A stretch of 64,000 nucleotides of DNA. Origin: Alphaproteobacteria bacterium CG11_big_fil_rev_8_21_14_0_20_39_49 (GTDB lineage: Bacteria; Pseudomonadota; Alphaproteobacteria; Rickettsiales; UBA6187). Positions 36,690-46,480 of the stretch are shown in pieces. The stretch is taken from assembly GCA_002787635.1 (NCBI GenBank), contig PCXK01000017.1:17314-81313 (forward strand). Direction: 5' to 3'. Below the pieces are notes generated by a model, which worked only from the letters and a program-made list of their open reading frames with translations, searched no databases and was not told the DNA's origin. Made by a program: the position numbers and the translations under genes. The first letter of the stretch is position 1. Each line of letters opens with the position of its first letter.

Positions 36690-37343
36690 TTAAGCTATTG
36701 CTTCTTTTAAATATAAAGACAGCTTCTTATTAATAATTTCAATTATCTTTTTGTGGATAATCTCTACCGAATCGTTAGCGTTAATTACGAAACAACGCTC
36801 CGGTTCTTTTTTAGCTATCTCAAGAAATCCCTTGCGGACATTTGAATGAAACTCTTTTCCCATTTTCTCATATCTGTTTTCGGTATTGCCGCGTTTTGCC
36901 GCCCTTGCTATGCCGTCCTTAATAGAAATATCCAGAATAAAGGTGAGGGCAGGGGAAAAATCGCCTAATATCTGTTTTTGCAATGATTCTATTTTTTCAA
37001 GCCCCAGACCGTGTGCGTATCCCTGATAAGCAATTGTCGAATCGGAAAACCTGTCGCATATAACGAACTTTCCGCTCTCCAAAGATGGCTTTATGAGATT
37101 CCTGACATGGTCTTGTCTTGCGGCAAGATGTAATAATGTTTCGGTGATAGAATCCCACTTATCGATATCACCGGTAACTAATAATTTCCTTATTTGCTCG
37201 GCACCCTTAGTCCCTCCCGGTTCGCGTGTGAGTGTAACATCTATATTGCGGTTATTAAAAGCTTCCTTTAATAATTTGCATTGAGTTGATTTTCCGCCGC
37301 CTTCGCCACCTTCGAATGTAATAAATTTACCGATATTTTTCAT
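36690..37343 (-). CDS. tmk: thymidylate kinase
   Basis: 217 aa. P-loop FEGGEGGGKSTQ (residues 8-19), the DRFSDSTIAYQGYAHGL nucleotide-binding segment and the TREPGGTKGAEQIR dTMP-binding motif. Converts dTMP to dTDP. Stands alone, convergent with the ABC ATPase gene and divergent from the Fur-type regulator. Confidence 0.96.
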   Translation of the reverse strand: MKNIGKFITFEGGEGGGKSTQCKLLKEAFNNRNIDVTLTREPGGTKGAEQIRKLLVTGDIDKWDSITETLLHLAARQDHVRNLIKPSLESGKFVICDRFSDSTIAYQGYAHGLGLEKIESLQKQILGDFSPALTFILDISIKDGIARAAKRGNTENRYEKMGKEFHSNVRKGFLEIAKKEPERCFVINANDSVEIIHKKIIEIINKKLSLYLKEAIA

Positions 37344-37480
37344 AGCACCTTTGTATATTTACTGTAATATATAAATTCAGCGTTGATTTTTATAAAAGAA
37401 CTTAATTATTATATAGCAAAAGTAATATAAAGTATCTACATCTTCGTAAATTACTATAGTCAGATAATGCAGGAGTAAGG

Positions 37481-37894
37481 ATGACAAAAAAACTTGAACA
37501 GTTATGTATTGAAAAAGGATTAAAGATAACCGAACAACGTCGTGTTATATTAAAGATAATATCCGAATCCAAAGATCATCCCGATGTTGAAAAAATATAT
37601 GAAAGGGCAGTCAAGAAAGATGCAAAAATAAGTATAGCTACCGTTTACAGGACGGTTAGAATGTTTGAAGAAGGCGGAATAATAGAAAAGCATGATTTTG
37701 GTGACGGTAGGGCAAGGTATGAAGAATCATCAGATGAACATCACGACCATCTTATAGATATCAGGAGCGGAAAAGTAATTGAGTTCAAAAATGATGAAAT
37801 CGAAAGATTGCAGGAACAAATTGCAAAAGAGCTTGGCTATGAGCTGGTAGACCACAGGTTAGAGCTTTACGCCGTTCCAAAAAATAAACAGTAA
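37481..37894 (+). CDS. fur: Fur-family metal-dependent repressor
   Basis: 137 aa. Winged-helix N-terminus (GLKITEQRRVILKIISESKDHP, ISIATVYRTVRMFEEGGII) and C-terminal HHDHLIDIRSGKVIEF metal motif. The CxxC structural-zinc pairs found in many Fur proteins are absent (DIRSG instead of CxxCG), as in several alphaproteobacterial Fur/Mur/Irr homologues. AGGAG lies just before the ATG. Which metal or heme it senses is open. Confidence 0.85.
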   Translation: MTKKLEQLCIEKGLKITEQRRVILKIISESKDHPDVEKIYERAVKKDAKISIATVYRTVRMFEEGGIIEKHDFGDGRARYEESSDEHHDHLIDIRSGKVIEFKNDEIERLQEQIAKELGYELVDHRLELYAVPKNKQ

Positions 37895-37907
37895 TACTAT
37901 AGGTGAG

Positions 37908-39059
37908 TTATTCAAGATCATTGGATTTACTGCGTGAGTAGCCTGACATAGACCTGTTATTTAAAGAGTTCATCATTTCTACCGTTGCAGCACCTGTCTG
38001 GTTTATACGAAGCTTTAACGCAGAAGGATTGTCTGATTCATCAATAGCCGTTTCAAGGGAAATTTTATGAGAAGTGAACAGGTCGTATAACGATTGATCG
38101 AAAGTCCTCATGCCCAGATTATAGAAACGTTCCTGAGAATCTTTGATATCGTTTATTTCTCCCTTGATGATATGGTTTTTTATCAATCCCTCGTTCAGCA
38201 ATATATCGGTAGCAAGTTCACGTTCTTTTTTCAGACCGTTCACAAGCCTTTGAGAGAAAATAGCGATAAGGTTTTGTGCCAAAGTTGAAAGTACATATGT
38301 TCTGGTATCATCGGGGAACAGGTTTATCATCCTGTCAATTGCCTGAGATGCGTTGTTTGAGTGAAGTGTCGCTATACATAAGTGACCTGTTTCCGCAAAT
38401 CTTATAGCGTGTTCCATTGCGTGACGGTCACGTATCTCGCCTATTGCTATTACGTCCGCCCTTTGACGTAATGCATTCTTCAGTGCGTTATTATAAGATA
38501 CCGTATCAATGCCTACTTCCCTTTGTGTGATAATGCATTTTTGATGTTCGTGGACAAATTCAATAGGGTCTTCAATAGTTACTACGTGTCCGGACATGTT
38601 TCTGTTACGATGTCCTATCATTGCCGCCATTGAAGTTGATTTGCCCGAACCACCCGGACTTGCCAATATTATCAGCCCTCTTTTACGCATAATGGCTTTA
38701 GCATAAATTTCAGGAAGGCGAAGCTCTTCAATAGTAGGAATGTTACAGCTTATCCTACGGATTACAATGCCGTTTTGTTGTTGCTGACGAAAAAAGTTAA
38801 ATCTGAACCGCTGCTTGGAACCTCTGGTAAAAGCAAGATTCAATTCCATTTTTTCTTTGAATTCGGCAATATTATCCTTGGTCATCAATTCCTGTATAAA
38901 GTGGTCTATATCAATAGGTCTCAAACCGTTTTTTGCAATAGGAACTATCTGATCGTCCTGCATACGTATAACGGGCGGATGACCGATAGTTAAATACATA
39001 TCCGATCCGTTTTTCTTTACTAATTCGTCAAGATATTTATCAACAAGAAGTTCGCTCAT
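37908..39059 (-). CDS. pilU: PilT/PilU-type retraction ATPase
   Basis: 383 aa. Walker A SPGGSGKSTS, Asp-box THE-type VTIEDPIEFVHEHQKC, Walker B ADVIAIGEIRDRHAM, HSNNASQ. It lacks the AIRNLIRE motif of true PilT and has a Ser/Asn-rich tail, so it is closer to PilU. It is three bases downstream of a second PilT gene; together they would retract pili for adhesion, twitching or DNA uptake. Confidence 0.82.
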   Translation of the reverse strand: MSELLVDKYLDELVKKNGSDMYLTIGHPPVIRMQDDQIVPIAKNGLRPIDIDHFIQELMTKDNIAEFKEKMELNLAFTRGSKQRFRFNFFRQQQQNGIVIRRISCNIPTIEELRLPEIYAKAIMRKRGLIILASPGGSGKSTSMAAMIGHRNRNMSGHVVTIEDPIEFVHEHQKCIITQREVGIDTVSYNNALKNALRQRADVIAIGEIRDRHAMEHAIRFAETGHLCIATLHSNNASQAIDRMINLFPDDTRTYVLSTLAQNLIAIFSQRLVNGLKKERELATDILLNEGLIKNHIIKGEINDIKDSQERFYNLGMRTFDQSLYDLFTSHKISLETAIDESDNPSALKLRINQTGAATVEMMNSLNNRSMSGYSRSKSNDLE

Positions 39060-39062
39060 ATA

Positions 39063-40145
39063 TTAAAAAACTCCTTTTTCTCTTGTTGTACCGGCGGATT
39101 CTTTATCCGCTTCCCCTAAAGTCTGGTTTAACGCCTGCCTTGCGGTATCCCTTGTAATTAAGTCTTCTTCCAGTAGTCTGTAAACACTGTCTTTCATAAC
39201 CTGCATACCGTGTTTTGAACTAACCTGCATCATTGAGTATATCTGAGGTATTTGGCTATCCCTTATAAGGTTTCTAACTGCCGGACTGGCTATTAGTATT
39301 TCGTTAACTGCCAATCTGCCGCTGCCATCAGATACTTTTACAAGTAGCTGGGTTATTATAGCCTCTAAAGAGCCTGCCAGCATCGTTCTTGCCATAGGTT
39401 TGTCACCTTCGGAAAAAGCGTCAATTATCCTGTCTATGGTTTTAGATGCCGAGCTTGTATGTAATGTACCGAAAACCAAGTGTCCTGTTTCAGCCGCAGT
39501 TAAGGCAAGGCTTATTGTTTCAAGGTCACGCATCTCACCTACCAGTATGATATCGGGGTCTTCACGTAATGCACTTTTTAACGCTCTTTTAAATGAATTT
39601 GTCGATGTTCCCACTTCTCTTTGGTTTATAAGCGAATTTTTAGGTTTGTGGATAAACTCTACAGGGTCTTCAATAGTTAAGATATGTTTGTTACTGTACT
39701 GATTTATATGGTCTATCATTGCAGCCAGCGTTGTTGACTTGCCGCTTCCCGTAGGACCGGTAACTAAAATAAGCCCTTTAGTGCGGTCAAGTAATGTTTC
39801 TAAAACCGGTGGCAGTTTTAACTGCTCTAATGTCATTATGTCTGACGGTATTGCCCTTAATGCCGCTGCCGCCCCATTTACCGTATTAAACGCATTCACA
39901 CGGAAACGCCCTTCATTTGAAAGCTCTATCGCAAAGTCCAGCTCAAGCTCTTTTTCATATTCAACACGCTGCTTTTCACTCATTATAGAGTAAAGCATTT
40001 GAATTATATCGTCATTGGTTAAAGGACTTACCCTAAGTTGTATAATGTCGCCATTTATACGTAACATAGGAGGAGATGCGACCGTTAAGTGTAAGTCCGA
40101 TGCATTGTTCTTCCTTGAAAATGCTAATAGCTCGTTTATGTCCAT
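39063..40145 (-). CDS. pilT: type IV pilus retraction ATPase PilT
   Basis: 360 aa. Walker A GPTGSGKSTTLA, LTIEDPVEFIHKPKNS, Walker B DPDIILVGEMRDLETI, HTSSASKTIDRIID and the C-terminal PilT motif AVRNLIRDSQIPQ, close to the classical AIRNLIRE. Disassembles the pilus from its base. First gene of a pair transcribed away from the TPR-protein gene. Confidence 0.9.
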   Translation of the reverse strand: MDINELLAFSRKNNASDLHLTVASPPMLRINGDIIQLRVSPLTNDDIIQMLYSIMSEKQRVEYEKELELDFAIELSNEGRFRVNAFNTVNGAAAALRAIPSDIMTLEQLKLPPVLETLLDRTKGLILVTGPTGSGKSTTLAAMIDHINQYSNKHILTIEDPVEFIHKPKNSLINQREVGTSTNSFKRALKSALREDPDIILVGEMRDLETISLALTAAETGHLVFGTLHTSSASKTIDRIIDAFSEGDKPMARTMLAGSLEAIITQLLVKVSDGSGRLAVNEILIASPAVRNLIRDSQIPQIYSMMQVSSKHGMQVMKDSVYRLLEEDLITRDTARQALNQTLGEADKESAGTTREKGVF

Positions 40146-40217
40146 ATTATATATTTCTTATGAAATTTGATTACTATAAGTTAGATTATAGATGATAAAT
40201 ATTAAGAAATTCTAAAC

Positions 40218-42695
40218 TTAATTTATAGAAGATAACTTTCCTTGTAAGTAATCCATGCGGCTTGCAATGGCGTTGACAGAACCCGGTATTACAGCACCGC
40301 TCTTAGCAGCTTCTAAAACCTGCTTGTACAGACTTATAGCCTGATAGTGCTTGTTAAGTTTATCCGATGTTATGGCTAAATTGTATTTGTAGGTAATATT
40401 ATCAGGTGACAATACTACGGCTCTTCTTAAATAACGCTCGGCTGTTTCAGGCTGACCTAGTTTTAAATATATCATTGCTATCTGAGCCGGTATAGGACTG
40501 AAATTGCTGTTTATCCTTTCGAGTTTTTGTAACTCCAATAAAGCACTTTCAGGTGATTCGTCCGATACAAGAACAAGGAAGTTATTAAGAACTTCTTTAT
40601 TATTAGGCTCTATACGTAATATCTTCGCATATGTAGCCCTTGCTTGTTCATACTGGTAATTTTTATGATAAGCCGTAGCCAGCCCGAATAACGCATCCAT
40701 ATTATCCCCGTCAAGTTCCAGAACCTGATTATACAGAACTACTGCAGCGGAAGTTTGACCTGCAATTAAAGCATTATAGGCTTTTTCCATTTTTAGGATT
40801 TTTTCAGATTCAAGACCTGCATTTTTGGATAAGGATATTTCCATTCCTGAATTGCTTCTTATAAAATCTTCATCTTCGTATGGGTCGGTAGCTCCTGAAC
40901 TACGTGATATACGGACATTCTTTGAAATGCTCGGTGCTTCTTTTTTCTCTTCTGCGATAGATGGTGCAACTTCTCTTATAGTTTCAATTACCGAATCAGG
41001 TAGTTGTTTGTCTCTTGGCAGTGCTTTGCGTTTTTCATCAAGCATTTCAAAATATGCTTTGTCCTCTGTGCTTAACTCAAGTTTTTTAGGCTTAGGAGAA
41101 ACCGGTCTTTTAGCCTCCGTAGGTTCTTTAGCAACTGGCTTAGCGACAGTTGCTATCTTTTTAGGTGAACACTGTGTAGGGAATTCATTTTTAATGTCAA
41201 AATTTTCTTTACCGGCAGCATCAAAATAATTTGTTGTTAATGTAGATAATACCGATATATCCCCTGAACTTAAAGTACAATCTATACCTTTATTGCCGGA
41301 CATTGCGGTTTTGTAGCTACAGTTATCACCGCTTTTTACAATTGATACTTTTATAGTGTCATCACCACCGGCAGGATTAGGCATCTCACATTCAAATGAC
41401 TCGCAATTAGCTATTTTATCTGCCAGACCGTTACAACTTCCTAAAAGTATTTCTTGTTGTTCTTTACGCTTTTTCTCCTCTTGTTCTTTTTTTAACTTCT
41501 CTTCCGCAACACGTTTTGCCTCAGCCGCTTTTTTTTCTTCCTCGGCGAAAGTGTTTTCTAAATTCGGTTCATCTTTGTTGAAAAGCTCTTCAAAGTTCTC
41601 AATCTCATCATCAATATCACTAATGTCTTCGATATCTCCGTCAGGTGTATTTCCGTCCATTATATCGTTATCAATATCAGCGGTATCTTCTTCTTCGAAC
41701 ATTTGTGCCGGATTGAATTCGGCTATATCAGCTTCAATGTTGTCGGAATCGTCATCGGTTCCGTACAAATCATTTTCTTCGCCCATTCCTTCCAGATTAT
41801 GTATGCCGGAGGCTTTTGATATAGAAGACTCATCTTCACCGGCAAAGCTTAATAGGAAATTCTTCAGATGCCTTTTTAGTTTACCGTATTCGGATTTAAT
41901 TTCACCGGAAACGCCGTCATTAATAGCAGCCTTAGGGTCAGAAACGTCATCAGAAGAAATTTCATTATAGCCTTCATCAGATTCAAAAGGTATTTGGATT
42001 TCGGAGGTTGAATCCATATCCATATCAGGGCTGATTGTGTCGATATCGGAATCGGATTCTTGAATGTCAGAACTTTCATTGCCGTCAAAATCAGAGAACA
42101 AGCTATCAATTGAATTATTTTCATCAACGAAACTATTATCGTTGTCACTTTCATCTTCAGAAGTGGCGTTAGCATCTTCGCCTTCTTCTCCCATAAGTAG
42201 CTTTTTAAACTCTTCTTCTTCAGGGATTTTTAAAGACTCTTCTTCACGGCTGTTAAATACATAGTCTTCATCGTCTACCTTAATTTCCTTGTTTTCATTT
42301 TCGGGAATTTGTGCAGATACTTCTTCTTTATCGGTTATTGTTGTTTCTTTTTGTTCGGGATTATTCGCACTTGGTTTGTTCGTGCTTGAAGCCTGTTCTT
42401 CTATATCACCGGACTCATCAACGAAATCTACGAAAAGATCGTCTTCAATGCCGAAATTTTCTTCAAAATCCTTATCAGATAAAGACGGCTCGGCATCATC
42501 GGTAGATTCATTAGGCTTATTACCTGAATTGCCTAATTCATCTAACTGATCGGTATCAACATCAAAAATGTCGAACTGTTCTTCCTGTGCTTTGAGGGTT
42601 TCACTATCGGCTGCAAATGCTGTTGAAGCTGATAAAAGGGCTGCATAACTGATTGCTATACTAAGTTTTTTTAATTTTTTTAATCTATCTGACAT
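40218..42695 (-). CDS. long acidic exported protein with C-terminal TPR repeats
   Basis: 825 aa. A signal-like N-terminus (about 1-28, ending STAFA). Residues 30-370 are extremely acidic and Ser/Asp/Glu-rich with few hydrophobics. A coiled-coil segment rich in Lys/Glu (about 375-410) follows, then a Cys-containing domain (CNGLADKIANCESFECEMP). The last 200 residues are tetratricopeptide repeats (AYNALIAGQTSAAVVLYNQ, GLATAYHKNYQYEQARATYAK). Its place next to pilT genes suggests a FimV- or MshN-like pilus assembly scaffold; that is inference. Confidence 0.6.
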   Translation of the reverse strand: MSDRLKKLKKLSIAISYAALLSASTAFAADSETLKAQEEQFDIFDVDTDQLDELGNSGNKPNESTDDAEPSLSDKDFEENFGIEDDLFVDFVDESGDIEEQASSTNKPSANNPEQKETTITDKEEVSAQIPENENKEIKVDDEDYVFNSREEESLKIPEEEEFKKLLMGEEGEDANATSEDESDNDNSFVDENNSIDSLFSDFDGNESSDIQESDSDIDTISPDMDMDSTSEIQIPFESDEGYNEISSDDVSDPKAAINDGVSGEIKSEYGKLKRHLKNFLLSFAGEDESSISKASGIHNLEGMGEENDLYGTDDDSDNIEADIAEFNPAQMFEEEDTADIDNDIMDGNTPDGDIEDISDIDDEIENFEELFNKDEPNLENTFAEEEKKAAEAKRVAEEKLKKEQEEKKRKEQQEILLGSCNGLADKIANCESFECEMPNPAGGDDTIKVSIVKSGDNCSYKTAMSGNKGIDCTLSSGDISVLSTLTTNYFDAAGKENFDIKNEFPTQCSPKKIATVAKPVAKEPTEAKRPVSPKPKKLELSTEDKAYFEMLDEKRKALPRDKQLPDSVIETIREVAPSIAEEKKEAPSISKNVRISRSSGATDPYEDEDFIRSNSGMEISLSKNAGLESEKILKMEKAYNALIAGQTSAAVVLYNQVLELDGDNMDALFGLATAYHKNYQYEQARATYAKILRIEPNNKEVLNNFLVLVSDESPESALLELQKLERINSNFSPIPAQIAMIYLKLGQPETAERYLRRAVVLSPDNITYKYNLAITSDKLNKHYQAISLYKQVLEAAKSGAVIPGSVNAIASRMDYLQGKLSSIN

Positions 42696-42918
42696 AATTT
42701 CTATAAAAAGCTTTTTAACTAATTAAAAAAAGGTTAGTTCTTTTTATTGCTTAATATGCAAACGGTTATTTTTATGTACCGTTTGCGGATTTACATAATC
42801 AACAATATGCTATTTTAACACAGTTGCTATATAAAACGCAAAAACTAAATATTATGTTATATCAATATAATTAAAATATTATTAATTTTGTGAATATTTT
42901 TTAAGATAAAAGGTTTTT

Positions 42919-43980
42919 ATGGATTATTATAAGATTTTACGCCCCCTGATATATTGTTTTCCCCCTGAAACTGCTCATAATATGGCTATTTCAGTATTGA
43001 AAAGTAATGTTTTTCCTAAACAATCTGTAAATTCCCCCGATATATTGAAGCTGAATATATTCGGCTTACGGTTTGATAATCCTGTAGGTATGGCAGCAGG
43101 ATTCGATAAGAACGGCGATGCTATAGAGGGGCTGTTCGGGCAGGGGTTCGGTTTTGTTGAGGTGGGAACGGTTACCCCCAAGCCGCAAGACGGCAACGCA
43201 AAGCCAAGGCTGTTCAGGCTTGTTGAAGATGAAGCGGTAATAAACAGGTTCGGTTTCAATAATAAAGGAGCCGACCATTTTGTTAATAATCTTAAAAATG
43301 CTAAGAAAAGCGGTATTTTGGGTGCAAATATAGGTAAGAACAAGACAAGCCAAAGTGCCGTTGATGATTATTTATTCATGATGGATAAGGTCTACGGGTT
43401 AAGTGATTACATAACTATTAATATTTCTTCTCCTAACACACCCGGTTTGTGTGACTTGCAGCAAAAAGACGAGCTTGACGGGTTTTTGTCGGCAATTTTA
43501 AATGCAAAACTGAAGCTAAAGGAAAAAACAGGAGCGGATATACCTATTTTACTAAAGTTGGCTCCCGATACCGACCCCAAGCAAAGGGAAGATATTGCAC
43601 AGATAGTTATAAGGCAGAAAATAGACGGACTTATTATAAGTAATACTACGATAGGCGGCAGGGATATTTTAAAATCGGCACATGCAAACGAAACCGGAGG
43701 TTTGAGCGGCAGACCTTTGTTTGATATGTCTACGCAAATGGTATCGCATATGTATAAATTGACAGAAGGAAAAATCCCTATAATAGGGGTGGGGGGTATA
43801 TCATCGGCAGAGGAAGCCTATAAAAAAATAAGAGCAGGGGCATCTTTAGTGCAGATATATTCGGCACTGGTTTTTAAAGGATTTAAACTTGTTAAGGACA
43901 TAAATACGGGTCTTGAGGAATTGTTAAAAAAAGACGGATTTTCAAATGTTTCGGACGCTATAGGCAAAGATTGTATTTAA
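42919..43980 (+). CDS. pyrD: dihydroorotate dehydrogenase (quinone), class 2
   Basis: 353 aa. N-terminal membrane-associating extension (YYKILRPLIYCFPPETAHNMA) typical of class 2, then NPVGMAAGFDKNG, GFGFVEVGTVTPKPQDGNAKPRLFRL, NISSPNTPGL (catalytic Ser) and GVGGISSAEEAYKKIRAGA. Fourth step of pyrimidine synthesis, electrons passed to quinone. Alone in its transcription unit; the 220 bases upstream are AT-rich with no recognisable element. Confidence 0.96.
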   Translation: MDYYKILRPLIYCFPPETAHNMAISVLKSNVFPKQSVNSPDILKLNIFGLRFDNPVGMAAGFDKNGDAIEGLFGQGFGFVEVGTVTPKPQDGNAKPRLFRLVEDEAVINRFGFNNKGADHFVNNLKNAKKSGILGANIGKNKTSQSAVDDYLFMMDKVYGLSDYITINISSPNTPGLCDLQQKDELDGFLSAILNAKLKLKEKTGADIPILLKLAPDTDPKQREDIAQIVIRQKIDGLIISNTTIGGRDILKSAHANETGGLSGRPLFDMSTQMVSHMYKLTEGKIPIIGVGGISSAEEAYKKIRAGASLVQIYSALVFKGFKLVKDINTGLEELLKKDGFSNVSDAIGKDCI

Positions 43981-44104
43981 AATCATAATTATACGCTTTA
44001 TATATAAAGTTTTCCCTTGACCTTTGTAATGAAAAGCTATATAAATTCGCATCTTTTTTTGGAATAAATAAGTGAAAAACTAAATAATTTTAGGTGGTAG
44101 AAAT

Positions 44105-44467
44105 ATGGCAAAACGTTGTGAATTAACAGGTGTTGGAGTTCAGTCCGGTAACAATGTATCTCACTCAAACAGAAAGACAAGACGTCGTTTTATCCCTAAT
44201 CTGCACAGAGTTTCTCTAAGCAGTCGTTTTTTAAATCAGATTTTCAGGCTTCGTATTACTGCGGCAACCTTGCGTTCAATCGATCATAACGGTGGTCTTG
44301 ACGGTTTCCTGCTTAACACTAACAGCAGCAAACTGACTGAAACTGCGTTAAAAATAAAAAGAAAGATTAAAAAGTCTTTACCTGAAGAAGTTAAAGCCGC
44401 TGCAAAAGCAGATGCTAAAAAGCCTGCGGTTAAAAAAGATAAATCAAAAGATTCTGCTGCGGCGTAA
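44105..44467 (+). CDS. rpmB: 50S ribosomal protein L28 with basic C-terminal extension
   Basis: 120 aa. The first 80 residues are canonical L28 (AKRCELTGVGVQSGNNVSHS, RRFIPNLHRVSL, LRITAATLRSIDHNGGLDGFL). A Lys/Ala-rich tail of about 30 residues is appended (EVKAAAKADAKKPAVKKDK), longer than in most bacteria. AGGTGG precedes the start. Followed by a strong shared terminator. Confidence 0.96.
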   Translation: MAKRCELTGVGVQSGNNVSHSNRKTRRRFIPNLHRVSLSSRFLNQIFRLRITAATLRSIDHNGGLDGFLLNTNSSKLTETALKIKRKIKKSLPEEVKAAAKADAKKPAVKKDKSKDSAAA

Positions 44468-44486
44468 ATTTATAAATAAGAATTTT

Positions 44487-44519
44487 AAAAAAAGCCCCTC
44501 ATTAATAGGGACTTTTTTT
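44487..44519. terminator. bidirectional terminator between rpmB and the CobT-like gene
   Basis: A-run, CCCCT, a loop, AGGG and a T-run (AAAAAAAGCCCCT..AGGGACTTTTTTT). The flanking A and T tracts allow it to end transcription from both convergent genes. Confidence 0.75.
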
Positions 44520-46332
44520 ATGCGGCTTTTGAATGTTCGAATATTTCGGTTAGCTGTTCAAACATAGTGTTTTCAAGCTCATCTACATCTTTTATTGTCG
44601 CTGCGTGTGAGTAATAGCGGTTTACATCATGACCTATGCCTATAGCTATCAGTTCAATATCGGATTTCTTCTCGACTGCATGGATAACTTCCCTTAAGTG
44701 GTTATCAAGGTAGGATACGGAATTAGATGATATGGTGCTGTCGTCAACCGGCGCACCGTCGGATATTACCATCAATATACGGCGTTTTTCAGGACGCATC
44801 GATAGACGCTTGAACGCCCACAATATAGCCTCTCCGTCAATATTCTCTTTTAAGATGCCCTCCTTTAGCATTACCCCAAGATTTTTGCGTGCCTTACGCC
44901 AAGGAGTGTCGGCAGACTTATATATTATATGGCGAAGGTCGTTTAGCCTGCCGGGGTTTTTGGGGCTGCCTTCATCTTGCCATTTCCGTCGTGACTTTCC
45001 CCCTTTCCATTCAACGGTGGTAAAGCCTAAAATCTCAACTTTTATACCGCAAGCCTCCAGTGTTTTAGCCAGTATTTCGGCACTCATGGCAGCTACGGTT
45101 ATAGGTCGCCCCCGCATTGACCCCGAGTTATCCAAAAGCAGTGTAATTATAGTATTCACGTTTTGGGATTCACGCTCTTGTTTGCAGTATTCAAGGTAGT
45201 TTGGGTCTGCGATTAGGGCAGGGAGCTTGCGGCTGTCAAGTATCCCGTATTCAAGGTTAAAATCCCATGATTTGCTATGCTGTGAAAGAAGTTTCCGTAA
45301 AAAATTATTAGCCGCCTTACGGTTCATTCTTTTTAGCTTGGCAAGCTTTAAATCCAGTTGGTTCCTCAGATATGCAAGCTCTTCATCATCGTACAGCTTT
45401 TCTGCCTCGACTATCTGGTCAAAGCCGTTCGTATAAATTTTATACGGTATGTAATGTTTACTTTCTAAATTGTTATTGCGTAGGGTTACGCTTACCTCAG
45501 TGCCTTTATCGGACGGTTTTACACTAACCTCGGAATCACTATCTTCGGATATCTGCGGCTCATCATCTGTGAAGCTATCTTCAAAAGAAGCTTCCTGTTT
45601 CGGCTGGTTTAGCTGCTCATCTTTTATATCTGAAGAAGATGACTCATCGGTTTTTTCATCATTTTGCGGTTCTTCATTCTCATCGCTATCGCCGCCCTGT
45701 TCGTGTAGCTTTAGATTTTTAATTAAATCAAGAATGCTTTTTGCAAATTCTTCCTGATTGTTGATATTGTTTTCCAGCCTATTGATATATTTTGAAGATT
45801 TCGCTTTTATAAGGCTACCCCATTTTTCAAGCAAAGCATTAGTTATCGGAGGTAACTTTTGTTTTGTCAGGGCTTGCAATGTTAATAGATATACAGCCTG
45901 ATCGACAGGCGGCGGCTTGCCTTCATGCAGCGTTTCATAGTCATTATGTAAAAAATCGTAGATAATCTTATTTTGGATATTCTTAGCAATGCCTTCCATT
46001 TGCAGCGAGCCTATAGCCTCAATGCGGGCTTTTTCTGCGGCGTTGAATATGTCCTGCGAACTGCTCTTGTCAGAGGGGGCAAGTTTGCGGTGTATGTTCT
46101 TATCGTGGTATTTCATTTGTAATGCGGCACTGTCAACCATTCCCCTTATTGCCGCCATATGGCTTTCGGAAAGGTTCGGGGAAATTTGCGGTATGTTCAG
46201 GGTATCGCCCTTTAAGGTTGCATTGATGGAATTGCCCTGCCTGAAATTTACCGAAGCTTCCCCCTTGTTGGAAACGGCACGCAAAACCGAAGATTCAGCC
46301 TGTTCAAAAAGTTTGTTTTCCGTATCATCCAT
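44518..46332 (-). CDS. cobT: CobT-like VWA-domain protein (cobaltochelatase subunit homologue)
   Basis: 604 aa. N-terminal helical CobT region, a long acidic linker (about 215-275, Asp/Glu/Ser-rich), and a C-terminal von Willebrand A domain with the MIDAS motif [10 protein letters not shown]. The terminal part ([24 protein letters not shown]) is typical CobT. Family knowledge: CobT and CobS act with CobN to insert cobalt in aerobic B12 synthesis; but many alphaproteobacteria without B12 genes keep a CobS/CobT chaperone pair. No cobS or cobN is adjacent. Confidence 0.88.
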   Translation of the reverse strand: MDDTENKLFEQAESSVLRAVSNKGEASVNFRQGNSINATLKGDTLNIPQISPNLSESHMAAIRGMVDSAALQMKYHDKNIHRKLAPSDKSSSQDIFNAAEKARIEAIGSLQMEGIAKNIQNKIIYDFLHNDYETLHEGKPPPVDQAVYLLTLQALTKQKLPPITNALLEKWGSLIKAKSSKYINRLENNINNQEEFAKSILDLIKNLKLHEQGGDSDENEEPQNDEKTDESSSSDIKDEQLNQPKQEASFEDSFTDDEPQISEDSDSEVSVKPSDKGTEVSVTLRNNNLESKHYIPYKIYTNGFDQIVEAEKLYDDEELAYLRNQLDLKLAKLKRMNRKAANNFLRKLLSQHSKSWDFNLEYGILDSRKLPALIADPNYLEYCKQERESQNVNTIITLLLDNSGSMRGRPITVAAMSAEILAKTLEACGIKVEILGFTTVEWKGGKSRRKWQDEGSPKNPGRLNDLRHIIYKSADTPWRKARKNLGVMLKEGILKENIDGEAILWAFKRLSMRPEKRRILMVISDGAPVDDSTISSNSVSYLDNHLREVIHAVEKKSDIELIAIGIGHDVNRYYSHAATIKDVDELENTMFEQLTEIFEHSKAA

Positions 46333-46450
46333 TTTAATCTCTTTCAGGTTTAATTCCTCGAAGCTTGCTTCGTATAATTTAAGTTGTAAGTTGCAAGTTA
46401 GATCTTAAGTCAGGCATAACTTGTAACTCGCTACTTGCAACTAAACTATA

Positions 46451-46474
46451 TACCCCGTAGCTTGCTGCGGGGTA
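46451..46474 (-). terminator. hairpin after the universal stress protein gene
   Basis: TACCCCG (46451-46457) pairs with CGGGGTA (46468-46474), extended by AAAC/GTTT. It follows the uspA stop on the minus strand but lacks a long T-run. Upstream, 46381-46440 holds imperfect direct and inverted copies of AAGTTGCAAGT. Confidence 0.45.
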
Positions 46475-46480
46475 GTTTAC

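Noticed and set aside
40825..42549. Several plus-strand serine-rich frames opposite the acidic TPR gene
   Set aside because: Shadows of the Asp/Glu/Ser-rich codons of the minus-strand gene; no ribosome sites.
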